NCBI GenBank assembly: GCA_902760865.1
Contig: CACWID010000003.1
Coordinates: 124,001 to 188,000, forward strand
Source: an uncultured Bacteroidales bacterium
Lineage (GTDB): Bacteria; Bacteroidota; Bacteroidia; Bacteroidales; Muribaculaceae
Reading direction: 5' to 3'
Length of the DNA stretch: 64,000 bases
Below the pieces are notes generated by a model, which made no database searches, had not been told where the DNA came from, and worked only from the letters and a program-made list of their open reading frames with translations. How positions within the stretch are numbered: the stretch's first letter is position 1; each line of letters opens with the position of its first letter. Both the position numbers and the translations under genes were made by a program. Shown piece by piece: positions 1 through 8,101 of the stretch.

Positions 1-70
1 AAGGCCTGAAGGAGTCATACCCCCAGTATTTCTTGAGGATATCAAGAATCGGCTTGCTCGGCGTCGGCAT
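1..70 (-). CDS. recQ: RecQ-family DNA helicase, N-terminal fragment cut by the window edge
   Basis: Reading leftward from an ATG at 70, the first 23 codons give M-P-T-P-S-K-P-I-L-D followed by ILKKYWGYDSFRP. That KYWGYDSFRP pattern is how one of the Bacteroidales RecQ-type helicases begins, just before its glutamine and Walker A motifs, which lie outside the window. The start overlaps the end of recJ by 29 bases, so the two DNA-repair genes would be translationally coupled. RecQ is a 3'-5' ATP-dependent helicase that works with the RecJ nuclease in the RecF recombination pathway, which fits the pairing. Only 23 codons are visible, so the call depends on one motif and the neighbour. Confidence 0.55.
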   Translation of the reverse strand, partial: MPTPSKPILDILKKYWGYDSFRP

Positions 71-1799
71 CTTCGTGCAGTTTTATAGCCTTCACCATAA
101 GTTGCACCGAGGAGTTCATGCGATGTCTCGTCTCTTCGATGGTGTAGCAGATGTCTATCGGCTTGCCGGCCTTGAGCGCTTCGCTAAACCCGGCTTGACC
201 GAATGCAATCGCATTGGTCACCTTGTTGCCTTCCTCGTCCCTGAGGTCGAGCTTGATGTGCTCCATCTTCTTGCCGACGACCTTGCTAGTGCCGATGTCA
301 TAGACCTTGCGGGTAATGAACACGGGCTTGCTGTTGCCCGGCCCGTAAGGATTGAGCATGCGCAGGTAACGCAGCAGGGCTCCGTTGATCTCGCTGAACT
401 TGATCTCGCAATCAATGTCCATGGCGGGGGTCACCTGTTCGTCCTCGATATGGTCCTCGACATACTCGGTGAGGCGGCGCCTGAACTCGGGGATATTCTC
501 CTCCTTGATCGACAGGCCCACGGCATTGGTGTGGCCGCCGAAGGTCTCGAGCAGGTCACGGCAGGACTTGATGGCCGTATAGACATCAAAACCGCGTACC
601 GAACGCGACGAGCCGGTGGCAATGCCATCGGCATAATAGGTCAGCACGACAGACGGGCGGAAGTAAAGTTCGGCCAAACGGGCAGCAACAATGCCGATGA
701 CGCCCTTATGCCAGTTGCGGTCATAGATGACGATGGGCTTCTTGCCGTCAAGCACCTGGGCGTGACGGTCGATGATTTCATTGGCCTCGACGGTCACCTG
801 GCTGTCCAGCTCCTTACGGTTGCTGTTATACTGGTCGATGCGCTTGGAAATCTCCATAGCGCTGGCCATGTTGCGGCTAACCAGCAGCTCGACAGACTCT
901 TGACCTGACTCCATGCGTCCCGAAGCATTGATGCGGGGACCGATCTTGAAGATAATGTCGTTGATGGTCAAGTCGTGACGATTCAAGCCACAGGTTCGGA
1001 TGATGCTGCGCAGACCCACATTGGGGTTATTGTTCAGCCGTCGCAGGCCGTAGAACATCATCACCCTGTTTTCGCCGGTGAGCGGCACGATGTCAGCAGC
1101 GATGCTCACTGCCACGAGGTCGAGCATGGCCTCGAGATTGTACATCGTCCCCAGGCCGTTGCTCTTGGAGAATGCCTGCATGAACTTGAAGCCCACGCCA
1201 CAACCCGAGAGCCCCTTGTAGGGGTAGGTGTCGTCAACGAGTTTGGGATTAAGGATGGCCGAAGCATCGGGCAGCACATCGTCCGGGACATGGTGGTCAC
1301 ACACGATGAAGTCTATACCCTTCTGCTTGGCATAGGCGATTTCGTCGATTGCCTTGATGCCGCAATCGAGCACTATGATCAACTTCACTCCAATCGACTC
1401 TGCATAGTCAATGCTCTGCAGTGAGATGCCATATCCGTCGTCATCACGCGTCGGGATATAGTAAGTCAGCTTGGAGTAAATGTTCTGAAGATACTTATAC
1501 ACGAGCGCTACGGCTGTGGTTCCATCCACGTCGTAGTCCCCGTAAATCATGATCTTCTCTTTTGCCCCTAACGCCTGGTTGAGCCTTGCAACCGCCTTGT
1601 CCATGTTCTTCATCAAGAACGGATCGTGCAGCTGCTGGAGTGACGGGTAGAGGAAGTCGTGGACGTCGTCCGCCGTCTTCAGCCCCCTGAGCACCAACAG
1701 CCGAGCGAGGGCGGGACAGTTGGGGAACTGGGCCGCCAGCTGCTCCTTTGCAATGCGTTCGTCGGATGTTAGAGGTAAGTAATTCCATTTACTTATCAT
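42..1799 (-). CDS. recJ: Single-stranded-DNA-specific exonuclease RecJ
   Basis: RecJ degrades single-stranded DNA 5' to 3' during recombination and repair. The 585-residue product has the usual length. It carries the DHH phosphoesterase signature: GDYDVDGTT near residues 87-95 (motif I), LDCG near 145, and the CDHH metal-binding motif near 167-170. A DHHA1 region follows, with GHTNAVGLS near residues 430-440, and then a C-terminal OB-like domain. The ATG at 1799 is the only sensible start and begins right at the conserved N-terminus. Upstream on the same strand is a structured RNA with its own promoter; downstream the reading frame overlaps a recQ-like start. All key metal ligands that can be read are present, so the enzyme looks intact. 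Confidence 0.95.
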   Translation of the reverse strand: MISKWNYLPLTSDERIAKEQLAAQFPNCPALARLLVLRGLKTADDVHDFLYPSLQQLHDPFLMKNMDKAVARLNQALGAKEKIMIYGDYDVDGTTAVALVYKYLQNIYSKLTYYIPTRDDDGYGISLQSIDYAESIGVKLIIVLDCGIKAIDEIAYAKQKGIDFIVCDHHVPDDVLPDASAILNPKLVDDTYPYKGLSGCGVGFKFMQAFSKSNGLGTMYNLEAMLDLVAVSIAADIVPLTGENRVMMFYGLRRLNNNPNVGLRSIIRTCGLNRHDLTINDIIFKIGPRINASGRMESGQESVELLVSRNMASAMEISKRIDQYNSNRKELDSQVTVEANEIIDRHAQVLDGKKPIVIYDRNWHKGVIGIVAARLAELYFRPSVVLTYYADGIATGSSRSVRGFDVYTAIKSCRDLLETFGGHTNAVGLSIKEENIPEFRRRLTEYVEDHIEDEQVTPAMDIDCEIKFSEINGALLRYLRMLNPYGPGNSKPVFITRKVYDIGTSKVVGKKMEHIKLDLRDEEGNKVTNAIAFGQAGFSEALKAGKPIDICYTIEETRHRMNSSVQLMVKAIKLHEDADAEQADS

Positions 1800-1821
1800 T
1801 TATGTTAGTTTTTTAGTATGC

Positions 1822-1966
1822 AATAACAGGGGGCTCGATGCAGCGTGACATCGAACTCGTGGAGATGGGTATATATCTTTTTGCGGTTCAGTCAGTTAAC
1901 GCACCAGTTTTCAAGAAGCCCCGTTGATAGGATGCCACCGGTAGCACGACCGAACCCTTTTTCAGT
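1822..1966 (-). ncRNA. Candidate 6S-like structured RNA
   Basis: Between tRNA-Cys and recJ a transcript of about 145 bases can be drawn on the minus strand, starting just after a good Bacteroidota promoter. Its ends pair: GGGTTCG near the 5' end with CGAGCCC near the 3' end (one G-U), then CGTG with CACG. A large internal loop follows, and a distal stem begins with GTGG/CCAC. A long rod closed at the base, with a central bubble and a distal arm, is the architecture of 6S RNA, which binds RNA polymerase holoenzyme in stationary phase. The segment GGGGCTTCTTGAAAACTGG resembles the segment GAAGCCUUAAAACUGC of E. coli 6S. It may match the Bacteroidales-1 motif, which I recall being linked to 6S. 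Identity is inferred from shape and position, not from a covariance search. Confidence 0.5.
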
Positions 1967-1970
1967 GCCA

Positions 1971-2001
1971 CAAAATTACTGCAAAAGTGACATTTTTCAA
2001 A
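1971..2001 (-). promoter_or_regulatory. Promoter of the candidate 6S-like RNA
   Basis: On the minus strand the sequence reads TTTG (2001-1998), then 19 bases, then TAATTTTG (1978-1971). This is an exact fit to the Bacteroidota sigma-ABfr consensus TTTG-N19-21-TAnnTTTG. Transcription should begin near 1966, at the base of the structured RNA, and may continue into recJ. The bases 2002-2143 upstream hold nothing recognisable. Confidence 0.7.
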
Positions 2002-2143
2002 GAAAAGCGGCTACAAATTACTAACCATTATCATTATTTTATAGAAATTTAACAACCATCCCCACCATAATAACGCCGCTGGACAAGCATCAGATTTAAA
2101 GTATTACTTTAAGAAATTTGCGGCATCTGGCTGACAGACATAA

Positions 2144-2180
2144 CAAAAAAATCACCGACCGGCAATACTGCCAATCGGCG
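2144..2180 (-). terminator. Rho-independent terminator after tRNA-Cys
   Basis: A 12-base-pair stem (2153-2164 with 2169-2180, allowing G-U pairs) closes on a four-base loop. On the minus strand it is followed by a run of T. It lies just downstream of tRNA-Cys and ends that transcript before the next promoter. Confidence 0.85.
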
Positions 2181-2193
2181 ATCTTCTCCTCAG

Positions 2194-2265
2194 AGGTCGC
2201 TAGCGGATTCGAACCGCTGTGCCCGGTTTTGCAGACCGATGACTAAACCACTCATCCAAGCGACC
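2194..2265 (-). tRNA. tRNA-Cys (anticodon GCA)
   Basis: A complete cloverleaf is readable on the minus strand. The acceptor stem is GGTCGCT with AGCGACC, and the T arm is AGCGG-TTCGAAT-CCGCT. The anticodon loop reads CTGCAAA, so the anticodon is GCA. The discriminator base is U, the known identity base for tRNA-Cys. The 3' CCA is not encoded. It has its own promoter inside the end of the neighbouring small gene and a terminator at 2144-2180, so it is a single-gene unit. Confidence 0.95.
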
Positions 2266-2282
2266 CTTCGTGTTTAGCGGTG

Positions 2283-2290
2283 CAAAATTA
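2283..2290 (-). promoter_or_regulatory. -7 box for tRNA-Cys
   Basis: TAATTTTG on the minus strand matches TAnnTTTG and ends 18 bases before the mature 5' end of tRNA-Cys. It overlaps the stop codon of the small membrane-protein gene. No clear TTTG -33 box is seen. Confidence 0.5.
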
Positions 2291-2500
2291 CTGCTTCTTT
2301 TTGACCTGTGCAACTTTATCGGCACATTTTTTTGCTGAATTTTTCTCAGGACGCTGGCAAACATCCCGTAACTTGCAACCAGCACAGGCTGTTAGCGCCG
2401 TTTTTTCATCGCGTGCAGTGCGCACGATTGTCCGCGCAACGGCAAAAATGGCGACTGCAACGACGATGCCTGCTATTATATATTGTATGGTTTCGTTCAT
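2288..2500 (-). CDS. Small FeoB-associated-type Cys-rich membrane protein
   Basis: The 70-residue product has one N-terminal membrane helix (about residues 6-27). A cytoplasmic-looking tail follows with the Cys pattern CAGCKLRDVC and one later Cys, and it ends in a lysine-rich stretch. This layout matches the small proteins annotated as FeoB-associated Cys-rich membrane proteins, whose role is unknown and which often sit near ferrous iron transporters. No feoB is in view here. The start codon lies one base past the topB stop, so the gene is very likely co-transcribed and perhaps translationally coupled with topB. The family assignment rests only on size, helix and Cys spacing. Confidence 0.6.
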   Translation of the reverse strand: MNETIQYIIAGIVVAVAIFAVARTIVRTARDEKTALTACAGCKLRDVCQRPEKNSAKKCADKVAQVKKKQ

Positions 2501-2501
2501 A

Positions 2502-4592
2502 TTACTTCTTTGGTGTCTTGAAGTTCTTTTTCACCATCTGGGAGAGTTTTGCGGGCGTCAAGTCGGCAGGATACTCCGTAAACGGAAGCACGGTGTGGCA
2601 ACCGTTCTTGTACTCGCTGCAGCCATAGCCTGTATTGCCTTTCATGAGGTGGCCCTTGCCGCAGACGGGGCACGGTATCTCCTCGATGCTCTTCAACCGC
2701 GGTGCGCGGGCCTTCTTTTCTTTACCGGCCCCTCCCGAGGCGGAGGGCGACTTGGGCTTGGACGGCTTTCCTTGCTCAATGGTGATGCTGCCGCTGTTGT
2801 TGTCGCGCAGCACGTTGAGGACGATCTCTCCTATCATTTGCTTGAGCTCTGCGATAAACTGCGCGGCACTGTACTCTCCTCGTTCTATTTCGCGCAACTT
2901 CTTCTCCCATAAGCCAGTGAGTGATGCACTCTTGAGCAATGGTTCATGTATCGTATCAATCAGCTGGATGCCTGCAAGTGTAGGCGCCAAGCTCTTGCGC
3001 TCCTTACGGATGTAGTGGCGCTTGAACAGCGTCTCGATGATCGCGGCGCGTGTGGACGGGCGACCGATGCCGTTCTCTTTCATCGCGTCGCGCAGTTCCT
3101 CGTCATCGACCATCTTGCCGGCGGTCTCCATCGCGCGCAGCAGCGTGCCCTCGGTATAGGGTTTGGGTGGCTGCGTGGTGCGCTTGAGCACCGACGGCTC
3201 ATGAGGGCCGCTCTCCCCTTTCTCGAAGTGCGGCATCACGCCATTGTCCTCATCGTCAGCCTTTTCCTTGCCTTCCTCCTCATTGGCCTTGTCACCTGGC
3301 TTGTTGTACAGCTCACGCCAACCGGGCTTGAGGATCTCTTTGCCGGTCGCCTTGAACCCATATTCGCCCACCTCGGCCATGACGGTCGTGGTATTGAACT
3401 CACAATCAGGGTAAAAAGCGGCGATAAACCGGATGGCAATGAGATGATAGACGCGTTTCTCGTCGGGCGTCATCGCCACGGTAGCGGGATTGACGTTGGT
3501 GGGGATGATGGCATGGTGGTCGGTCACCTTGCTGTTGTCAAACACCTTTTTGCTCTTTGGCAACTTGTTGAGCGCCAGCACGGGAGCGGTCAGGTTGGCA
3601 TAGGGAACCATCGCCTGCATGATACCGGGCACCTGGGGGTAGATGTCATCACTCAGATAGGTGGTATCAACACGCGGATAGGTAGTCGCCTTTTTCTCGT
3701 ACAGTGACTGGATGGTCTTGAGCGCCTCGTCGGCCGACATGCCGAACTTCTTGTTACACTCCACCTGCAGGCTGGTCAGGTCAAACAGGCGAGGAGGAGC
3801 TTCGCGGCCTTTTTTCGTCTCGACCGATGTCACCGTGAGCGGTAACTTCTTGATCTGCTCGACAATGCCGGCGGCCTCGCCTTCGGTCTTGAAGCGTCCG
3901 CGCGTGCTGTTGAAGGTGACACCACGGTATTTGGTCTTCAGCTCCCAATAGTTCTCGGGCACAAAATTATCAATCTCACGCTGACGGGCCACGATCATGG
4001 CAAGCGTCGGCGTCTGCACACGACCCACCGATAGCACGTCACGCGAGCGCGAGTATTTCAAGGTGTACAGGCGCGTGGCATTCATGCCCAGAATCCAGTC
4101 GCCGATGGCGCGCGACAAGCCCGCAAAATACAGATTATCAAAGTCTTTTGAATCCCGCAACTCCTGAAATCCCTTACGGATGCTCTCGTCGGTCAAGGAT
4201 GAAATCCACAGGCGCTTCACCGGCTTGTTGCATTCGGCCTTCTGATAGACCCAACGTTGAATGAGCTCTCCCTCCTGGCCGGCATCACCGCAATTAATCA
4301 CCTCGTCGGCTCCGGCAATCAGGCTTTTGATAACATTAAACTGTCGCTTGATACCTTCATCGTCTTTTAGCTTAATACCAAAGCGTTGCGGTATCATGGG
4401 CAGTTGGCCTAGGCTCCACCATTTCCACTGATCGGTGTAGTCGTTGGGCTCCTTGAGTTCACACAAGTGCCCGAAGGTCCATGTCACCTGATAGCCATTG
4501 CCCTCAAAGTAGCCTTCATGCCTATCGTTGGCACCAAGCAGGCGGGCAATGTCACGTGCCACACTGGGTTTCTCTGTTACACAGACCTTCAT
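2502..4592 (-). CDS. topB: DNA topoisomerase III (type IA)
   Basis: This is a type IA topoisomerase that passes single DNA strands to relax or decatenate DNA. Of 696 residues, the N-terminus is a TOPRIM fold with EKPSVAR (7-13) and the acidic metal site GDAGQEGE (102-109). The catalytic tyrosine is in TTYPRVDT (Tyr305). The C-terminus holds one zinc-ribbon-like module (CPVCGKG...CSEYKNGC) followed by a basic tail. Length and the single zinc module match chromosomal TopB of Bacteroidales. It lies 69 bases after mazG on the same strand, with a weak hairpin at 4641-4659 between them, and is followed at once by a small membrane-protein gene. These three probably form one operon. Confidence 0.93.
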   Translation of the reverse strand: MKVCVTEKPSVARDIARLLGANDRHEGYFEGNGYQVTWTFGHLCELKEPNDYTDQWKWWSLGQLPMIPQRFGIKLKDDEGIKRQFNVIKSLIAGADEVINCGDAGQEGELIQRWVYQKAECNKPVKRLWISSLTDESIRKGFQELRDSKDFDNLYFAGLSRAIGDWILGMNATRLYTLKYSRSRDVLSVGRVQTPTLAMIVARQREIDNFVPENYWELKTKYRGVTFNSTRGRFKTEGEAAGIVEQIKKLPLTVTSVETKKGREAPPRLFDLTSLQVECNKKFGMSADEALKTIQSLYEKKATTYPRVDTTYLSDDIYPQVPGIMQAMVPYANLTAPVLALNKLPKSKKVFDNSKVTDHHAIIPTNVNPATVAMTPDEKRVYHLIAIRFIAAFYPDCEFNTTTVMAEVGEYGFKATGKEILKPGWRELYNKPGDKANEEEGKEKADDEDNGVMPHFEKGESGPHEPSVLKRTTQPPKPYTEGTLLRAMETAGKMVDDEELRDAMKENGIGRPSTRAAIIETLFKRHYIRKERKSLAPTLAGIQLIDTIHEPLLKSASLTGLWEKKLREIERGEYSAAQFIAELKQMIGEIVLNVLRDNNSGSITIEQGKPSKPKSPSASGGAGKEKKARAPRLKSIEEIPCPVCGKGHLMKGNTGYGCSEYKNGCHTVLPFTEYPADLTPAKLSQMVKKNFKTPKK

Positions 4593-4661
4593 TCAATTAA
4601 TAGATATACTAATTTACAATCAGATTATTAATTATTAAAACCTAAAGCGATAGTTTAGGCT

Positions 4662-5459
4662 TTATTCTCCGAGGTGTTGGACCTTGGCTTCGTTCCAGAG
4701 TTCATCCATCTCGGCGAGGGTGAGTTCGTTGACATGGCGTCCCTGCTCGTTGGCCTTCTGCTCTATATAGTTAAAGCGGGCTATAAACTTGCGGTTGGTG
4801 CGCTCCAGGGCGTTGTCAGGGCGCACACCATAAAGTCGCGCCGCATTGACCAACGAGAAGAACAGGTCACCGAACTCCTTCTCGCGGTCGGCATCATTAT
4901 TTCCACGCAACTCGGTCTCTACTTCACTGAGTTCCTCCTTGACCTTGTCCCAGACGTCCTCGCGCTGTTGCCAGTCGAAGCCCACGTTTGCGGCCTTTTC
5001 CTGGACACGCTCGGCCTTGATGAGCGACGGCAGGCTGCGAGGCACGCCACTGAGTACCATCTTGTTACCGTCCTTCTCGCTCATCTTGATCAGCTCCCAA
5101 TTCTTGAGCACTTGAGCGGCAGTATCGGCCTTCTCGTCACCAAAAACGTGGGGATGACGGAAGATAAGTTTCTCGCACAGGGCATCGCACACGTCAGCGA
5201 TGTCAAATTTGCCTTTCTCGTCACCTATCTTGGCATAAAAGACGATGTGCAGCAGCACGTCGCCCAGCTCCTTGCGGATTTTATCGTCGTCTTCGCCCAT
5301 GATGGCGTCGGCAAGTTCCATGGTTTCCTCAATGGTGTTGGGACGCAGGCTCTCGTTGGTCTGCTTGCGGTCCCACGGGCACTTCACGCGCAGCTCGTCC
5401 AGGATGTCGAGCAAGCGTCCGAAGGCTTCCAGTTTCTTCTCTCTGCTGTTGTTAGGCAT
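4662..5459 (-). CDS. mazG: Nucleoside triphosphate pyrophosphohydrolase MazG
   Basis: MazG hydrolyses nucleoside triphosphates to monophosphates and pyrophosphate, cleaning up non-canonical nucleotides. The 265-residue product has two MazG-type domains. The first has CPWDRKQTNESL and the metal-binding helix EETMELADAI...EELGD-like (KELGDVLLHIVFYA). The second has EVETELRGN...EKEFGDLFFSLVNAARL. I start it at 5459 (MPNNSREKK), not at the in-frame ATG at 5504, because the promoter -7 box (TACTTTTG, 5499-5492) lies downstream of that ATG. The extra 15 residues also have no counterpart in the family. It is divergent from the sialidase gene and leads into topB. Confidence 0.92.
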   Translation of the reverse strand: MPNNSREKKLEAFGRLLDILDELRVKCPWDRKQTNESLRPNTIEETMELADAIMGEDDDKIRKELGDVLLHIVFYAKIGDEKGKFDIADVCDALCEKLIFRHPHVFGDEKADTAAQVLKNWELIKMSEKDGNKMVLSGVPRSLPSLIKAERVQEKAANVGFDWQQREDVWDKVKEELSEVETELRGNNDADREKEFGDLFFSLVNAARLYGVRPDNALERTNRKFIARFNYIEQKANEQGRHVNELTLAEMDELWNEAKVQHLGE

Positions 5460-5491
5460 GTTTCTAGAGCTTTTTAATTGTTTTTGAGCCA

Positions 5492-5530
5492 CAAAAGTAC
5501 TCATTTTTTTTGAGAAATGTAGTAATTTTG
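5492..5530. promoter_or_regulatory. Back-to-back promoters for mazG (minus) and the sialidase gene (plus)
   Basis: Two TAnnTTTG boxes point away from each other. TACTTTTG on the minus strand at 5499-5492 serves mazG, and TAATTTTG on the plus strand at 5523-5530 serves the sialidase gene. Each box lies about where the -33 region of the other promoter should be, so the two polymerase footprints must overlap. The plus-strand box ends only four bases before the ATG of the sialidase gene. Confidence 0.6.
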
Positions 5531-5534
5531 CTGC

Positions 5535-6596
5535 ATGAGTAAAATCAAACTGCTACTATTGTGTTTGGCACTGGCCGTGAGCGGAAGCCTCAAGGCGCAG
5601 ATCCTGTGCAAGGAATTCATCTATGAGCCCAAAGCATTCCCGTCATGCCATGCCTCGACCATCGCATGCCTGCAGAATGGCGACCTGGTGGCAGCCTTCT
5701 TCGGCGGCTCCTATGAGGGCAGCCCGGACGTGTGCATCTGGGTATGCCGCAAGCCGGCTGACAGTGATCACTGGACAGAGCCGGCGATGGCAGCCGACGG
5801 TGTCATCAACGACACCCTGCGCAAGGCTTGCTACAATCCCGTGCTGTACCAAATGCCAGACGGCGAACTGTGGCTGTTCTTCAAAATCGGTTCCTGTGTG
5901 GCCGACTGGAGCGGATGGCTGACTCGCTCCAGCGACCATGGTAAGACCTGGAGTCCGCGCGAACCGCTGCCCGATGGTTTCCTGGGGCCCATCAAGAACA
6001 AACCCGAGCTTATCGGCAACCGCCTTGTATGCCCTTCCAGCACCGAGAATGACGGCTGGAAAATCCATTTTGAGATCTATGACCTCAATACCCGCCAGTG
6101 GCACAAGACTCCGGCGATAGAGGCCTCACTGGCTCCCTCGCTTCAAAATCCCGGTACCATCGCTCCCATCGGCGCCATCCAGCCCTCCATCATCCGTCTT
6201 GCTGACGGCACTTTGCAGGTGCTGTGCCGCACCCAGAACGGAAAAATCGCCACTTCTTATTCCCACGACGATGGAGAGACCTGGAGCCGCGTGGAACTGA
6301 CCGATATCCCCAATAACTGCTCTGGAACCGATGCGGTCACTGTTAACCCCACCCTTCACGCGCTGGTCTATAATCCCGTAGAATCCATCCTGGGCGACTA
6401 TCGCGACCCGCGCACGCCCATCGATGTCGCCACCAGCATGGACGGCATCTACTGGAACCGGCTCGTCACCCTTGACCACGAGCCCGGCAGCGAGTTTTCT
6501 TACCCCGCCGTCGTCGTCGATCCCCGCGACAGCACCTTGCACATCACCTATACCTGGAAGCGACAGCGCATCGTCTATGCCCATGTGAAGCCTTGA
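5535..6596 (+). CDS. Exported sialidase-family (BNR repeat) protein
   Basis: The 353-residue product begins with a clear signal peptide (KIKLLLLCLALAVSGSLKAQ, cleavage after residue 22). It then folds as a six-bladed propeller of the BNR/sialidase superfamily. Asp-box-like turns are visible: SSDHGKTWS near 137, SHDDGETWS near 250 and a weaker SMDGIYW near 300. An early HAST...NGDLVAAFFGG segment is typical of the family. Members include true exo-sialidases, but many Bacteroidales relatives act on other glycans, so the substrate is not settled. There is no other Met within the signal peptide, so the start is fixed. The next gene, a porin, has its own promoter, so this is probably a single-gene unit. 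Confidence 0.75.
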   Translation: MSKIKLLLLCLALAVSGSLKAQILCKEFIYEPKAFPSCHASTIACLQNGDLVAAFFGGSYEGSPDVCIWVCRKPADSDHWTEPAMAADGVINDTLRKACYNPVLYQMPDGELWLFFKIGSCVADWSGWLTRSSDHGKTWSPREPLPDGFLGPIKNKPELIGNRLVCPSSTENDGWKIHFEIYDLNTRQWHKTPAIEASLAPSLQNPGTIAPIGAIQPSIIRLADGTLQVLCRTQNGKIATSYSHDDGETWSRVELTDIPNNCSGTDAVTVNPTLHALVYNPVESILGDYRDPRTPIDVATSMDGIYWNRLVTLDHEPGSEFSYPAVVVDPRDSTLHITYTWKRQRIVYAHVKP

Positions 6597-6632
6597 AAAA
6601 GTCCACCCTTTACTAAGAACAAGAGGGTTTTC

Positions 6633-6664
6633 TTTGGTGGAGGCATACTTTTGGAGTAATTTTG
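6633..6664 (+). promoter_or_regulatory. Promoter of the porin gene
   Basis: TTTG (6633-6636), 20 bases, then TAATTTTG (6657-6664): both boxes and spacing fit the Bacteroidota consensus. The transcript would have a leader of about 32 bases before the ATG at 6700. Confidence 0.75.
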
Positions 6665-6699
6665 CAGCCAATTTTAGAAACAATATCACGAAAACTGCA

Positions 6700-7911
6700 A
6701 TGACAAAGAAATCTATGTTGCTCACCCTGTTGGCTATCCTGCTGGCAATGAGCGCCATGGCACAAGGCAACAACACCCGCATGGGTGGTGATGATAATGA
6801 TGACACCGAGTCGCTCGCTGAGCGCATCTTCAAGCTGGAGAAGAAAACCGACGCTTTTAATTTCCATATCAATTTCGCCTCAAGCCTGATGGCCGAGGAC
6901 GCCAACCACGGCGAGTGGGACTCGAGGTTCATCTGCCGCGACCTGCGCCTGGACATCAAGGGCGACATCACGCCCAAGGTGTACTACCGCCTCCGTCACT
7001 GCCTCAACCGCAGCCAGGAAGCCAAAGGCCTGGACTATATCGCCAAGGCAACCGACATCATGATGGTGGGCTATCGGCCCAGCAGCAAGGTGGATATCGC
7101 AGCAGGCAAACTCTGCCAGATTTGGGGCGGCTTTGAGTACGACCAGAACCCGATGGAGATCTACCGCTATAGCGACATGGTAGAGATGATGGACATCTTC
7201 ATGGTGGGCGCGATGGTGAGCTACCGCCCGGTACCCACCCAGGAAATCGCTGTCCAGATGACCAACAGCTATAACGGCTCCTTTACCGAGGAACTAGGCG
7301 AAGACCCGCAAATCGTCACCAGCGACCTCCTGCGTCCCGAGAAGCTGAGCCGCAGCCGCGCCCCGTTCACCTACATCGTGAACTGGAACGGCAACTTCCT
7401 GCACGACCAGCTGCAGACGCGCTGGGCATGGGGCATCCAGACGCAGGCCAAGCACAAGTACTCGCGCATGATCACCCTGGGGCAGCAACTGAACCTGCCT
7501 AATTACCAGCTTTATTTCGACTACTTCGGGGAATGGGACGACGTGGACCGCCTCCACTTTGCCACAACCGATCTGAGGGACAAGATTGCGCCGGGTGACA
7601 CCCATCTGGGCAAGGTGCACAGCCACACCGTCATCGCCAAGATGAACTGGCAATTTGCCCCCAAATGGAACCTGATGCTCAAGGGCACCTACGAGACGAC
7701 CAGCGTTGCCAAAATCGACGACCTGCACAACTATCGCAAGTCCATCGGTTACCTGGGCAGCATCGAGTACTGGCCCGTGCCCAAGCACGACTTCCGCGTG
7801 TTCCTGGCCTACCTAGGTCACAAGTACGACTTCAACAAGGCGTGCGGCCTCGAGGACTACAACACCAACCGCGTGGAGCTGGGCTTCATGTACCGCATCA
7901 AGTGCTATTGA
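6700..7911 (+). CDS. Phosphate-selective porin (OprP/OprO)-like outer membrane protein
   Basis: The 403-residue product starts with a signal peptide (MTKKSMLLTLLAILLAMSAMAQ). It continues as an outer-membrane beta-barrel with alternating strand patterns, many aromatic girdle residues, and a C-terminal strand ending in MYRIKCY. The order of motifs (FHINFASSLM..., RDLRLDIKGDITPKVYYRLRHCLN..., ATDIMMVGYRPSSKVDIAAGKL, then FEYDQNP) matches the porin O/P family common in Bacteroidales. Members form passive channels for anions such as phosphate, although that specificity is inferred here. The promoter at 6633-6664 lies downstream of the upstream in-frame GTG/ATG codons and fixes the start. A strong terminator follows at 7964-8000. 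Confidence 0.75.
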   Translation: MTKKSMLLTLLAILLAMSAMAQGNNTRMGGDDNDDTESLAERIFKLEKKTDAFNFHINFASSLMAEDANHGEWDSRFICRDLRLDIKGDITPKVYYRLRHCLNRSQEAKGLDYIAKATDIMMVGYRPSSKVDIAAGKLCQIWGGFEYDQNPMEIYRYSDMVEMMDIFMVGAMVSYRPVPTQEIAVQMTNSYNGSFTEELGEDPQIVTSDLLRPEKLSRSRAPFTYIVNWNGNFLHDQLQTRWAWGIQTQAKHKYSRMITLGQQLNLPNYQLYFDYFGEWDDVDRLHFATTDLRDKIAPGDTHLGKVHSHTVIAKMNWQFAPKWNLMLKGTYETTSVAKIDDLHNYRKSIGYLGSIEYWPVPKHDFRVFLAYLGHKYDFNKACGLEDYNTNRVELGFMYRIKCY

Positions 7912-7963
7912 CGCCCGTCGACGGCATCTCTGCCGCCCACGGCACGACACACATTGACTCCAG

Positions 7964-8000
7964 ACGGGGCTGTCGCGAAACTGCGGCAGTCCCGTTTTTT
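7964..8000 (+). terminator. Rho-independent terminator after the porin gene
   Basis: A 13-base-pair stem with two G-U pairs (7964-7976 with 7983-7995) encloses GAAACT and is followed by a run of T. It cleanly separates the porin gene from the glycine-cleavage cluster. Confidence 0.9.
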
Positions 8001-8075
8001 GACCGCTGTTCACGGGGAATAGCGGGTTTTAATAAATATTTTGATTTATTATTTTATAATGTGGGGAATATGTTC

Positions 8076-8083
8076 TACCTTTG
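8076..8083 (+). promoter_or_regulatory. -7 box for the lipoate ligase-gcv cluster
   Basis: TACCTTTG matches TAnnTTTG, with only a T-rich stretch at the -33 position. Transcription should start near 8087, giving a leader of about 15 bases before the lipoate ligase ATG. No glycine-riboswitch-like structure is visible in this short leader. Confidence 0.55.
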
Positions 8084-8101
8084 TGGGTAGTTTAGAAAGA
8101 C

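Noticed and set aside
4641..4659. Terminator between mazG and topB.
   Set aside because: Only a six-pair A/T-rich stem with a weak T tail; too weak to call.
5460..5504. Extended mazG start at 5504.
   Set aside because: The -7 box lies downstream of that ATG, and the extra residues do not look like a MazG N-terminus.
8000..8101. Glycine riboswitch in front of the glycine-cleavage cluster.
   Set aside because: The predicted leader is only about 15 bases, and no paired glycine-aptamer motifs are seen upstream.
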